Shown here piece by piece: positions 9,836 through 20,524 of a stretch of DNA of 64,000 nucleotides. The notes beneath the pieces are model-generated. The model did no database searches. It was not told the DNA's origin and worked only from the letters and a program-made list of their open reading frames with translations. The stretch's first letter is position 1; each line of letters starts with the position of its first letter. The DNA comes from Phylloscopus collybita (taxonomy: Eukaryota; Chordata; Aves; Passeriformes; Phylloscopidae). Position numbers and translations under genes: made by a program. The stretch spans positions 7,443,001 through 7,507,000 of the forward strand of contig JAJNNQ010000008.1 in NCBI GenBank assembly GCA_027886175.1, written 5' to 3'.

Positions 9836-10165
9836 GAATAATTTAGGTAGGAAATTACCTCTAAGACCACTGAGTCCAACCATTCCCTCAGCACTGCCAA
9901 GCCCACCACCAGCCCACGTTCCTCAGTGCCACATCTACATGTCTTAAATCTCTCCAGGGATTGTGATGCCACCACCTCCCTGAGCAGCCTGTTCCAATGC
10001 TTGGTTAACAAACATTTCCCAATCTCCGATCTAAACCTTCTCTGGCACAACTTGACGCCATTTCCTCTTATCCTATCACTTGTTACTGAGGAGAAGAGAC
10101 CTCCCTCCACCTGACTACAGCCTTCAGGTAGCTGGAGAGAGCAATCAAGTTCTCATTCAACCGAC
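9836..10165 (-). mobile_element. CR1 LINE 3' fragment
   Basis: Read on the plus strand, the sequence follows the reverse complement of avian CR1 3' regions. It carries a diverged 'ATTTAGGTAGGAAA', then 'GAGTCCAACCATTCCC', 'CTGAGCAGCCTGTTCCAATGC', 'CTTATCCTATCACTTGTTACT' and 'CTTCAGGTAGCTGGAGAGAGC'. The LINE sense strand is therefore minus, and its 3' end lies near 9836. The terminal octamer repeats have decayed. The copy is clearly diverged and 5'-truncated, as most bird CR1 copies are, and cannot move. Confidence 0.88.
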
Positions 10166-10169
10166 TGTG

Positions 10170-11575
10170 CTGCTGAGATTCCGCTGTTGCCACAGTGACT
10201 GCTTTGATCCTTCTCAGCAGCCGCCCTGTGTGACTTGGGAAAGCAGAGAGCAGCTGAGTGCACAGATCACTGTGTTGGAGCAGCTCTCCCTGTCTTTGCT
10301 GATGTGCTCTAAAAGCCTGGTCGGGATCTGGGATGCAGGCAGAGACCTGCAGAGCCACACCAAACAAGCCCTGGCTGAGATGTTCAGCTGCTCAGTGTGT
10401 GCCTCTGCAACCTGCAGCATGAGCAGGGAACACAACACTTTCTCCAGGTAGCTTCTGCAGCTGTTAACAACTCTGCAAGATGAGGGGCTCTGCTCACATC
10501 ATTTTGCCTCTGAATATATTCAAAGTCACATGTTCCCATAGGGTTCAAATTGGTGAGCTCTGCTTGTTTCGCTGCGCTGCCGGGTGGCAGTTTGTGGGTT
10601 TGTGTGAGCTGGAATGAACACTGGAACTCCTGCAGGGAGCAGCTCTGCTGTGCACCTGCACATCTGAAACACTGCAGATGCAAAGGAAGTACCCGGAAGC
10701 AGATGGTTTCCCTCATGTCCTAGCAGAGGCAGATGCAAACCAAGATATCGTTATAAATCTTGTTAGATTAGGACAAAATTTAATTCTTTGACAGTGCTTG
10801 AGAACAATTGTGTCCAAGGACATATGGATCAGAAAGAGAAGCTGGAATTCTACATATAAATCTTTCATATTGTGATAAACAACTACAAATAAAGATCTGA
10901 TGGCTAATTCAATGTGCAAATAATCTACTTTGTAAAATGCAAAGCATCTAGAATATTCTACTTTGTCCTAAAAGTTTACCTGGCAGCTGGGTACTACTGA
11001 TGTAAATTGAGTATACCTGCAGTTAAGGCATCAAAACACTGGTTTCTGAAACTATTTTCATTGCTGTTTCCTCAAACACATCTGTGTCTGCTTACCACAA
11101 TGACAGCCACAAGTACACTATTAATTGATGAAACCCTAATGATAGTACTGAAATCTGTCATGAAATAGGAGGCATGAAAGGAGAACATTTGAAAACTGAG
11201 CTTACTGAAAATTAGTTTTCTACCACATCATGTTTTTCATTAAGAAACTTATAAAACATATTTTGGGGTAACTCCTGGCAGTGCTCAGCTTTAGGTTTAA
11301 GGAAAGGTTTACTGCATTGTCTTTAGAAAGAACAGAAGTTTGTATCTTGATAGGCTAAGGTCACTTTGTGAATTGGGGTTTGAAGTGTAGTCTGTAAAGA
11401 TCACTTTCAAAAAAGAAGGGTGATACAGGACCTTCTCTAGACTTGTGTTAGGAAGAAAAGAGCCATTTAAGCCCAGCTGCAGGTTTTGATGTCCAGGTGG
11501 AGCTCATGTCATCTGATTCTCTCTCCATAAGGCAGCACTGAGGCCTCATTTCTGTAGACTGATTTTAGCAGGGGG
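10170..11575. other. Unassigned sequence with a GC-richer patch
   Basis: About 10170-10720 is less AT-rich than its surroundings and keeps 70-120-codon frames open on both strands, which suggests composition rather than a gene. No splice-flanked exon or known repeat was recognised. The remainder is ordinary AT-rich DNA. A 16-base match to the later repeat copy (GTGATACAGGACCTTC, about 11420-11435) occurs here. Confidence 0.4.
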
Positions 11576-11579
11576 GAGT

Positions 11580-11705
11580 TTTCAGGAGAGAAAGATATTA
11601 AGTATAGCTGTAGAAGTGGGGTGTTTTTTTCTGTTTTGAATAAAGATGCAGGAATCCTCTGTCTCTTTTATGGACACTGGCTTTTCACAGCATGATTTTC
11701 TGTAC
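11580..11705 (+). repeat. Diverged direct repeat, copy 1
   Basis: This copy starts TTTCAGGAGAGAAA and ends with an approximately 63-bp block beginning AAGATGCAGGAATCCTCTG and ending GCATGATTTTCTGTAC. The same order of blocks recurs at 12820-12935, with most positions of the last 63 bp matching. The middle differs in length. It may be an unrecognised old repeat family or a local segmental duplication. Confidence 0.6.
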
Positions 11706-12819
11706 ATCTAGAAGAAACCCGTAAGTAGCTTAACTGATATAAAAAGGTGAATGCTGTCAGTGTTACTAGTTAGTAAGGAAGGTGCTGAAAGTGAATGTAG
11801 TAGTTAGAACCTTTTTAAAAAAATACATATTCCTTTTTTTATATTTTCTGTTTTTATCTAGAGAAACACAGTAGATACGCACTTTTTTTACCCTTTTGAT
11901 TGTAGAGCTTAGGAGTGTAGTGTTCTCTTTGAAGTTTTGTGCTGTTAGATACTGTTTACTAGGATTTTTTCACTGTAGTGTTAATATCTGTGTTTGTTGT
12001 CCCTCAGCTGGGACTTTTAAAGGTAGTTGGAATTGAAACCTGCTCCTTGATTTTAGGAAAACATAAGATATTCTTAAATAAGGACTAAGTAGCTTTTAGG
12101 AAGAAGAGAAAGGTAAGGGATAGTACATGAGGGATTTGAAGTAAAGGTGTTATTTTTGCTTGTTCAATTAAGAAAAAAAAAATTCTTGGGTTTTCTAGAT
12201 TCTGACTGTGAAATGATAATGACCATCCTCCTCGAAATGAATTCTATCATTTGTTGTTGCTCCCTGCTTTCTTCTAGGTAGAATCTGTAACTAACTGAGT
12301 TTTGGTGTTGTGAGATGAGACTGTCTATTGGAAGGGATATCTGTGTAGTTACTGCCACAGGGTTTTTGTGGTAAGGGTGGAGTGAGGATTAGTGGTAACT
12401 TCTTACCTCTGTTGCAGGCTTTTATTACTTTTATTCATATAAGTGGTAGTCATGTGCTGTGCCAAAACCAGTTGTGTGTTTAGATTCAAAGTGAAAGGGA
12501 AGATGTGTACTGATGTCTTTACAAACAGTTCAGTGGGTGCAGGTATGGGTCCTCACAGCTTTGAAATGGATCTTAATGTGTCTGCTAACGTTGTGTAGCA
12601 GGTTCATTGCAGAGCCCATCCAGCCTGGCTTCTGAAACAGAAAAGTGGGTATGCACAAGCCTGAACTTCTGAACTTTAGGGTAAAATCACAGGTTTGAGG
12701 GGGGAGTAATTGGTAGGTGGTTCGGGAAGGCTGTACCTTCCTAGTACCTGAGCCAAGGGGAAAGGAAGAGAGCACCATGCAGTGGGAGTTTGGGTAAAAA
12801 GAGGCTGCACCCTCTGAAA

Positions 12820-12935
12820 TCTCAGGAGAGAAAATCCCGTGGATGTGTGCCCCAGTGGACTCTATTCAGATGAAGATGCAGGACTCCTCTGGCTCCTTTG
12901 TGATACAGGACCTTCATAGTGTGATTTTCCCTACA
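12820..12935 (+). repeat. Diverged direct repeat, copy 2
   Basis: The second copy carries TCTCAGGAGAGAAAA, then AAGATGCAGGACTCCTCTGG, TGATACAGGACC and GTGTGATTTTCCCTAC in the same order and spacing as copy 1, about 1.24 kb away. The copies differ by substitutions and small gaps, so the duplication is old. No coding capacity is apparent. Confidence 0.6.
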
Positions 12936-13719
12936 AAAGCCTCTAGTGAAAGTTTGGTAACAAGTGGGAAAAATCGATGTATTACCTAATTCTGAATACT
13001 GGATAGAACAGCACTTCAGAATAATTAAAAAGAGGTTTTGAAACTCTTCAGGGAGTCTGAATGTACAAAATAGAAGTAAGAGTAAATTATTAATTTGTTA
13101 GTTGCTTACTGTTGTACTGTAGTATGGAGGGAATCCTGAAGGAAAAGCAACTTGAATAGTCAAGAGTAATTGCAAACCATAAACAATAGACATTGAGGGC
13201 TTGCTTATGTAGCTCTACTAAACTTTTTGAGGTTGTAGCTTGGGGACTGCTTTCAGTCCAGAGCTAGCTGCAAAACTAGGCAACACTGGAATCCCTTAAA
13301 CTTGAGGGAAGACATCGCTTTGGTTATTAGAGCTAATTTAAGCACCTGTGAAAATTGAGCTGGAAATAGTGTCTTATGTAAAGCGGGCATCCATATAGCA
13401 GCTGTGAGCAGCGAATGGAAGAGCTCCCTAAAACGCGGTTTAATTCCGTACTGGCGTGTGAGGGAGCAGGGCACGGCCGAGCAGTGACGGTGCCCGCTGC
13501 GCCCAACCCACTCCTGCTGTTCTGTTCCTCCGTGCAGAAAGGTCCTGCTGCCCTCCTGTGGTCCTTCCCATTGACACGGGTTTGTGATGAAGCTGCTGGA
13601 ATATTAATTCTCTTTTAAAGCTGAATTTTTAGCTGCCTGTAAAGTGAAAGATGCCTTTATTCTGTAGCAAAGAGCTAGTTACAGGATATGGAATGCTTTT
13701 TCTGTGGTAAAATTGCCTT

Positions 13720-14052
13720 TGTGGATGACAGGAGAGCAGTGGATGTCAGTTATCTCAGCTTTTGTAAAGCTTTTCATCACATGTCCTGCAGTATTCATCT
13801 GTCCAAGTTAGGATTTCATGCTCTGAATGGGTAAGTATTCAGATGAATGGAAAACTGGATGAGCAGGCATGGGAGAGCGTTTAATACTCTATACAAATGC
13901 TGGTAACAGGAAAGGTACCCCAGGGATCCATACTGAAGCTAGTTCTGTTTAATAGCTTTATTAGGGAGGTTTACAGATGACAAGAAAATGTGGTAGGACC
14001 AGGTGACATGCTGGATGACAAGGCTGCCACTCAAATCTAGACAGGACTGGCA
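13720..14052 (+). mobile_element. CR1 LINE reverse-transcriptase fragment
   Basis: The plus strand follows a CR1 ORF2 reverse-transcriptase region. 'GATGACAGGAGAGCAGTGGATGTC' is followed by a decayed 'AAGGCTTTTGACAC'-type block (here AAAGCTTTTCATCACATG), 'GTACCCCAGGGATCCATACTG', 'TTTACAGATGACA' (the position of the F/Y-A-D-D catalytic box, here disrupted) and 'GGCTGCCACTCAAATCTAGACAGGACTGG'. Stops and frameshifts are present, so it is a dead fragment. Sense orientation is plus. Confidence 0.8.
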
Positions 14053-14059
14053 GGGACAT

Positions 14060-16000
14060 GCTTTCCTGAAGCTTTTTTTTCTAATATCTGATCCCGTTCT
14101 AGGAATCTGGTGTCTCCTGTGCTGTCTTGAACATATTGACAAATTTGTTTTATAAATTGAAATAATGTAATATGCCAAGCCAACTTGTTGACTCTTTGAT
14201 GAAAAATGTGGATTATAATTTGTTGCTTGACAAAGTTTGTAATGAAACTATAAACTCATCACCCAGTTTCTTGCCGGTGTTGGCTTCACTAATTAAACTT
14301 CAAATTTCCACTGAGGTAATAGCCAAGTAATCATGAAACTGAAAATGAGATCACGAGTTCAATTCTTTATAATTCTCTATTGTTAACTGAGACTAAAACT
14401 CACCTGGCAAATTTGAAAAAAAACCAATCTTTTTTTGGCGCCAGTAATACCAATCATTTCTAAAGTGAACCTTCTTTCTTTTGCTTTTAACTGAATACAT
14501 GAAAGGCTGTAGTTCAGCACTTGTGGAAAAGAAATTTCTTACTGTGTAAACTTGCTCAGTACCATACAGCTTGTGCAAAAGTTTGTCTTGTGAGTTTCTG
14601 AGGTATGATGGAGTAACTGCTAACGCTACTGAATTGTGTAAATGGTGTAGCTGAGCACTTGATTACTACAGCACGTGTATTTTAACTTGCATCATCTGCT
14701 CTAGACCAGGAATCTAGCTGTGCCTGCCACAGGGTTTGCAGTAGGATACTGATTCAAAGACTTCTAAATCAAAGAAGTTTTGTGTGTACGTGCCCTAAGC
14801 TATCTTCTCCTGAAGACTCTGAGGTGAACTCTGTGGGATTCAGCACTCTTTTGGCTAAAGTGCTTTGGGCAATCCTGAATACTGTAAGAGCCACACAAAC
14901 AGGCTGATCTGCCCATCTGCAGGACTGACACTGTTCAAAGGCAAAACAGAGATGTGTCTGTCTGCCAGGGATTTTAGGAAGCCACAGGAGAGAGGTTTTG
15001 TTTTGTAATTTGGACCTGTCTGCCTAAATTCACTTGAGATAATTTTTTGAATTTAGGCCTAAACAAATGAAGTTCCTTTGGACCTTGACTCTCTGGGCTG
15101 AAGTCAAATATTTAACATCTACTTACAAGTGATTAGTTAATGTGATAAGATGAACTTTTGTCTCAAATGTTGCAAATGTTCTGAATTGCATTTCTTGTTC
15201 AGCTTCACTTCTGTAAAATTTCTTTACCAGTCACAAGCTGGAAAATACAGTGAAATTAAACTTAAAGGCCTTTATAATTGTTACCTGTGGAAACATCACT
15301 GAAGCAGTAATGTGCAGCTGAAGTGTGTATCTAGTGGTTGTCTGCTCAATGATTGAGGGTTACTGCATACAGTAAACTAGATCTGTGCAAAGGAAATGAT
15401 AAATTTGAGTCTTAGCAAAACATTTCCTGGGAGATAACACAACATTACTTTTTAGAAAATTATTCTAATGTGATTCCTGGGCAACAGAAGCAACTGTGGT
15501 ACTGTTTCTGTGTCACTTGTTTAGTTTTCTGTTGCTGCTATAAAGTTTAGTAGTGTTTCAGATATTTGTAACTGATCTTATATTTTGTTATGCTTTGGGA
15601 TACTGAAATTGACCTTAGTATGAGACTTAATTGCTGACTTTTAGTGAACTTGTGTTATTCACAAAACATGAGATCTTAAATATTTGTTCTACCTAACTAG
15701 GTATGTATAACCTGTAGAGGCTTTTATCACCATCTTCTAATGGTTCCCCACAGACATATAGGAATTAGGATTGCATTTTGGCTATACTGGTTTGGTTGTT
15801 TAGCTGTTTTATTGCTTTTGCTCTCCCTACTACTGACTGCTTTACTCTTTTTTTTTTTTTTTTATTTGTCTAATAGTTACTTTTCCCTTCAATCCTTGTC
15901 AGTTGAGTTACTTAATGCCTAAACTGGAAGACTATCTGAATTGTGTATGTGTGCACATGAATGGATTTTTTTTATTGTTTTTATTTATTTATTTTTATTT
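14060..16000. other. Non-coding intron-like sequence
   Basis: AT-rich sequence with a 16-base T run at 15848-15863. No gene, known repeat or convincing splice-flanked frame was found. Confidence 0.5.
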
Positions 16001-16008
16001 TTTTTCAG

Positions 16009-16125
16009 TACCACTTTATAAGAATGTGCCCCTTGATTGTGGCTCTGAAGAAACTAGTTTTTGTCTTCTCCTGTTTGGAAGGAGAAGAATAAAGAAATAA
16101 CCTAAATTCTACTGAACTTAATAAA
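16009..16125 (+). CDS. Weak candidate terminal exon with poly(A) signals
   Basis: A long pyrimidine tract ending TTTTTTTTCAG (AG at 16007-16008) is followed on plus by a frame reading PLYKNVPLDCGSEETSFCLL, then a basic tail (GRRRIKK) and TAA at 16098-16100. AATAAA occurs at 16088-16093 and 16120-16125, and a GT-rich stretch about 70 bp further (GGTGTGTGTATGTA) resembles a downstream poly(A) element. Together these form the outline of a terminal exon, but each part can arise by chance in T-rich DNA. No product is recognised. Confidence 0.18.
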
Positions 16126-16202
16126 AAGGACAACACTTGTCTTTAACTTTTTTCTATGAGCCTCTTCTATCAGTTTCAGAACAGGTGGATGGAGGAGGTG
16201 TG

Positions 16203-16230
16203 TGTATGTATACATAAATGTATACATACA
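16203..16230. repeat. Perfect 13-bp inverted repeat
   Basis: TGTATGTATACAT (16203-16215) and its reverse complement (16218-16230) are separated by AA. The sequence is an alternating purine-pyrimidine (TATG/TACA) microsatellite-like palindrome that could extrude as a cruciform. Confidence 0.8.
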
Positions 16231-18816
16231 GGGCCATGCCTTCAGAAGAGACAGTTTGTAGTCTTACAAGCCTCCTTGTATCATTAAATCTACTTCTGCA
16301 AAAATATTTGACTGCTCACAAGAGGGCACTGCAGCTTTACTTTTGTGCATGTTGTTGTGAGCCATGAGATCTAGCAACAGAGGCAAATAATACTGTAATT
16401 TTTCAGTGTAGGTATAAAACAAAGTTCTTACCAGTATAGATTGCCAGTTTAGTTTTGGTTTTTGGTTGGTTTTTTTAAAGCAGAAATTAAGGTATTGAAA
16501 GTAATACAAAAATAGAATGGAATGTCCTTTTGTCAGCTTCAGGGTCAGAGTATTGTAGCTGGTGGTGACTGAGTGAGACAAGTAAGATAAAGAATGCTGT
16601 GATCTCATTCAAAAAAAAGGGAAGACTGTCTGACCATAATGAACTAATTTATTTACTTATCAAAGCCTTAAGTGTCATTAGACAGCTCAGTAGGCAAGTC
16701 ATCATGAGAGGAGTGCTCAGTTAGTAAAGATTAATTATAGCCTCCAGCATATCAAGTTTATTATGTCCAATAAGTATGTCAAACAGCTGGAGGAACATGT
16801 TTGTCTTTACACTTGATAGCATTCTCTTGCCTTAAGGTCTGACTCCTGAAAGAATAATTAGTTGATGTGGGTGAATTGTTTCTAATTCTGCAAACTGTTT
16901 TTTGGTGTGTATTTAATTCTGTGCTTTGAGTGAAAAAAAATTAAGTATTGGATGCCAAAGTTGTGAATACATAACTCTAATAGCGCATGAACTTTAAAGC
17001 ACAGGTTTTGGTGGTTATTTTGGTAGGTTTTTTTGTTGTTGTTTTTTTGGGGGGATTGGTTTGTATTGATTACCTTTAATCCATGCATTTATTGTATTTA
17101 AGAATAATTGTTGAATAATTTTTGTTTTAGGATGTTTTTTCTCAGAGGAAATATAAAAGACTGGCAAGTCTCAAATTGTTGGGCTTTTAGTGTCTACCTG
17201 CTGAAGAAATTCTTGTAACAAGCTGGCTTTACAATTTTCCATAAAGGCTCTTTCTCTTCTGAAATGACTTATTAAATGGCATAGACACTGGTGAGCTGTA
17301 AAAGTCTGTGTCACTGAATAGACAAGGCAGGTCTGGAGCCACATTGCAAGTAGCTGAAGGGTCCATAAAAAGCTCTGGAAGAAAAACTCTACTTACATGT
17401 AATTTATTCTATGCTTTTGAAAAGCACATATACTATAGAATTATGAAGGGGGTGCAGGGAGCTGATAAAAGCTACAGGAAACACCCAAATATACAATGAG
17501 AAAAAAAAATTTCTACAAGAAGTGAGAAATGGTGTAAGCTGTTTCAGCAGAGTAAGGAAAACTTCTGATAACAGAATGAATTTAGAATCTGCAGGACAAG
17601 ATTTAGCTAAAAACATTAAAATTGGTTTTTATACAGTGCTCTGAAGGTGATATCAAAAAGGACTATAATTTTTGTTTTAAACAATAAGAACTTCTGGTTG
17701 GTGAGAGGTGGGCACCACTTTGAATTTTGAGCAGACAGCTATTGGGACAAACTTGTTATGGTGCAGTTTTAAAACACAGGGAGAGCAATAATTCTTAAAT
17801 TGAAATGTCTAAATAAATCAAGAACAGATAATAATTGTGTTCCTAGTTGAGTCTTCTTAACGTTGTATGACTGCTGTCCATGGCAAATGAGTGTGGCTTA
17901 CTGAATTTGATGTGATCCTATGTGGGAAGCAGTAAAGTATTCCAGTGTGTTGCAATTCCCTTACAAATCTAGGCAGTGACACTGCTGTGATCTATCTTGA
18001 AAGAGCCAACCAGCCTGAATACCTTACTCCTTAACCTGGTCTGTGTGATGAGCTGCCCAGGTATATAAGCTAAGTGTGAAGAGCTGCAGTCATTTGTGTG
18101 AGGACTAGTGTCCATTTCAGCTAATGAGCCTAGTTTACAAACAGAGGCTTATGTTCTAGATTTCCAAGTTCTGCTTCAGCAGCTTATCCCATGGCACTGT
18201 TGCACTCCTCAGTAGTTTTGCCTTTTCAGTTTTCCCTTTTCAGTTGTTGATTCACCTCTACTTTGGGAGCATGTCCCCAGCTTTTAAAAATGATACACAA
18301 TGAATTGTCAAGTGCATTCTGCTTGGCTCAAGGAGCAAATAGGCATGAGCCAATTGTCTGCCAAAATCATGTTTCAGTGCTTTTTAGGACAAACATTTTG
18401 ACTATGGTGTATTTTCTTAGTAAGTGTGGCACAATTTGTACTATCAGGCTGCTCATATTTTATATGGCTGGTTTGGTCTATAGTAGCTGCTACTTAAACT
18501 GTAGTGGAAAAGGTTGAGAACAAAGATCAAGAACATTCCCAGAAGGTGTTTCATCAAGTGCAGCCTGTGTACTGAAACTTAAATTTTCCCGTTTCTATTC
18601 ACAAGTTCAAGTAACTGGACTCCATCTCATTAAGGAATAGATGAATTTGGAACAGGTGAATCAGCAACTGATGGAGTTGACTTGGAATCTTTGGGGTTTT
18701 TTTTCAGAGTTAATCTGACTCTGCAGAGCTGGAAAGAATTGAATCACTGCGCCAACAGCCTACTACAAAGTCTATTGGTCACATTATGTCCAAACTCTCT
18801 ATGAGATACAGAATAA

Positions 18817-18840
18817 TAAGGTCCTCTCTGGAGGACCTTA
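18817..18840. repeat. Perfect 10-bp inverted repeat
   Basis: TAAGGTCCTC (18817-18826) pairs with GAGGACCTTA (18831-18840) across a 4-base loop TCTG. The stem is not AT-only, which makes it more stable than most chance palindromes here. It is too short for a pre-miRNA. Confidence 0.8.
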
Positions 18841-19337
18841 AAGGAAAGCTGTAACTTTCTAGCAGTACTGTGAAATCACTACTTAGTGACTCACAGAGCA
18901 ACTGGAGCTTTGTCCCAAAAATGAGTAAAATATTATGATCTCTGATGGAATTGTGGCTGTGGTGATAGAACTTCTGTGTATTGTTGAAAAGCTACTGTGG
19001 CCATGTTGTTTTGAACTTGTGGCTGGAATGCCTAGCTTGATTTATTTTTTAACAATTCCTGATGTTTCATAAATGAAGCCCCTTCCATCCTGGAATACTC
19101 TGTTTATTGCAGTTGTAATCTGTCCTGCTGGGGGCTTGGCAGGGCACGATGCTATTTTTCTGTGTATTTATCTGACACCTGGAGCATGTCACTAAAACAT
19201 TGATTTTTTTCCTGAACTTGTCATGGTCTCAGACTGAAAGCACTACCACCCAAATCAGACATCTTTCAGCATCTTTATTTGGAAAACTTCGTTACATGTT
19301 ATCTGTGGCTAGAATATGTCAATGTCCAAAATCCCTC

Positions 19338-19403
19338 AGTAAAACAAAAACAACAAACCACAAACAACAAAAACCCAAATAAATAACAAACAGCAAAAAC
19401 CCC
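19338..19403 (+). repeat. CAAA-rich low-complexity block
   Basis: The plus strand is made of AAAAACAACAAACC, ACAAACAACAAAAAC and AACAAACAGCAAAAAC units. It may be the decayed tail of a retroposed sequence, but no body was recognised to its left. Confidence 0.5.
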
Positions 19404-20011
19404 AGGTCAGTCTTTCTTTGAAAGTAAGTGATAAGATATGATTAGCTACTGTTATAACAGTAAAACTTTAGATTGCACTGGCTTCTCATCTGGCTTTCTC
19501 CTTGTTTTGCTCTGCAGTTTCTGTTTCCTGAGGTACTGAGTGAGGCTGTTGTTACTGTCTGTCATATCTTGCTGGAATGTGTAGAACTTTCATTCTCTCT
19601 AGTCAGAATGGGATTCTTGTGAGATTTATAACATGAATTAAGCAGAGGGTTTTTGTTTAGTCTTCAAGAGAATGATTTATTAAGTGTGAGCTGACCAAGT
19701 GTGTGTACGTACAGCAAATAATGTTACCAATTAGGTAACATCTTCGTTTGGCAAATAGACAAAAGCTTAGACTCTCAGGATCTTTATCATGTCATATTGT
19801 AGGCTTGCTATGTCTTCCTCCCTCACCTGGCAAATGGCAGAAATTTGGCATTTAACAGTTCAGTGCAATAGACCTCTTTCTGATGTTGAAAAAGCATGCA
19901 CACAAATCTTAGAGAAACAACTCTTAAGAATTCTAAAAGCTTAGTTCCTAAACTTAGTTCAGTGGAATTTTCAAGTACTGTAACATATTTACTTTTTGTT
20001 TTTTCTTTCAG

Positions 20012-20157
20012 CCAGCAAACACAGATTGTGTTTTTAAAGAGAGAACAGATTGTCGTGGTTCCTTCTCCTTAGTGTACAGAAACACAGGCGTATTTGACAG
20101 CAGCAGAACAGCATGTTAGGATGGAGGCACAAAGATAGCTTGACAGAACGCTCATCA
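20012..20157 (+). CDS. Candidate plus-strand exon
   Basis: An excellent acceptor (TTTTTGTTTTTTCTTTCAG, AG at 20010-20011) and an acceptable donor (TCATCA|GTATGC, GT at 20158-20159) bound 146 bp. Frame 1 is open for 35 codons and then meets a stop. An ATG at 20113 in another frame runs 15 codons (MLGWRHKDSLTERSS) into the donor in phase 0, so the segment could be a 5' UTR plus start exon. No protein is recognised. It might belong to a rightward transcript from the CpG island, with the exon at 24580 next, but that is inference. Confidence 0.25.
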
Positions 20158-20491
20158 GTATGCTTTTTTATTCTTTTGAGTTAATAAATAGCAAGTAGAC
20201 ATTCCTTGAAGAGCATACTGTTAAATTAGTCCTTTGATTACTAATAAAAAGTAATCCTTTAATTACTAATGAAAAATAATTAGGAAATAGTATCTTTTCT
20301 TATTGCTATTTGGAGCTTAAAAAAGATGTACTTGACATGAATTTAATTTAAAAAGTCTTTTAAGATTACCTAGCTGAGGTAGGCAGACAACTTCTTAGAG
20401 AAGCATAATACAAATAGAGAATATTACAGGTCTTGTTTAGCCATTCAAATTTTAAAAATCTGAAAAATACAGAGATGACAGTATATACTTT

Positions 20492-20520
20492 ATGTGCCAT
20501 TGGAAGTTTTAATGGCACAT
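20492..20520. repeat. Perfect 10-bp inverted repeat
   Basis: ATGTGCCATT (20492-20501) pairs exactly with AATGGCACAT (20511-20520) across a 9-base loop. No longer stem or known RNA is evident. Confidence 0.75.
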
Positions 20521-20524
20521 TTGT

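Larger units (their letters stand above)
16235..20000. other. Non-coding sequence with one strong hairpin
   Basis: No gene is supported. A 114-codon minus-strand frame at 16264-16608 lacks splice context and is treated as chance. A hairpin at 18817-18840 is listed separately. A CAAA-rich low-complexity block lies at about 19338-19403. Confidence 0.5.

Noticed and set aside
16264..16608. 114-codon minus-strand frame
   Set aside because: No splice context, promoter or domain. The upstream half is low-complexity.
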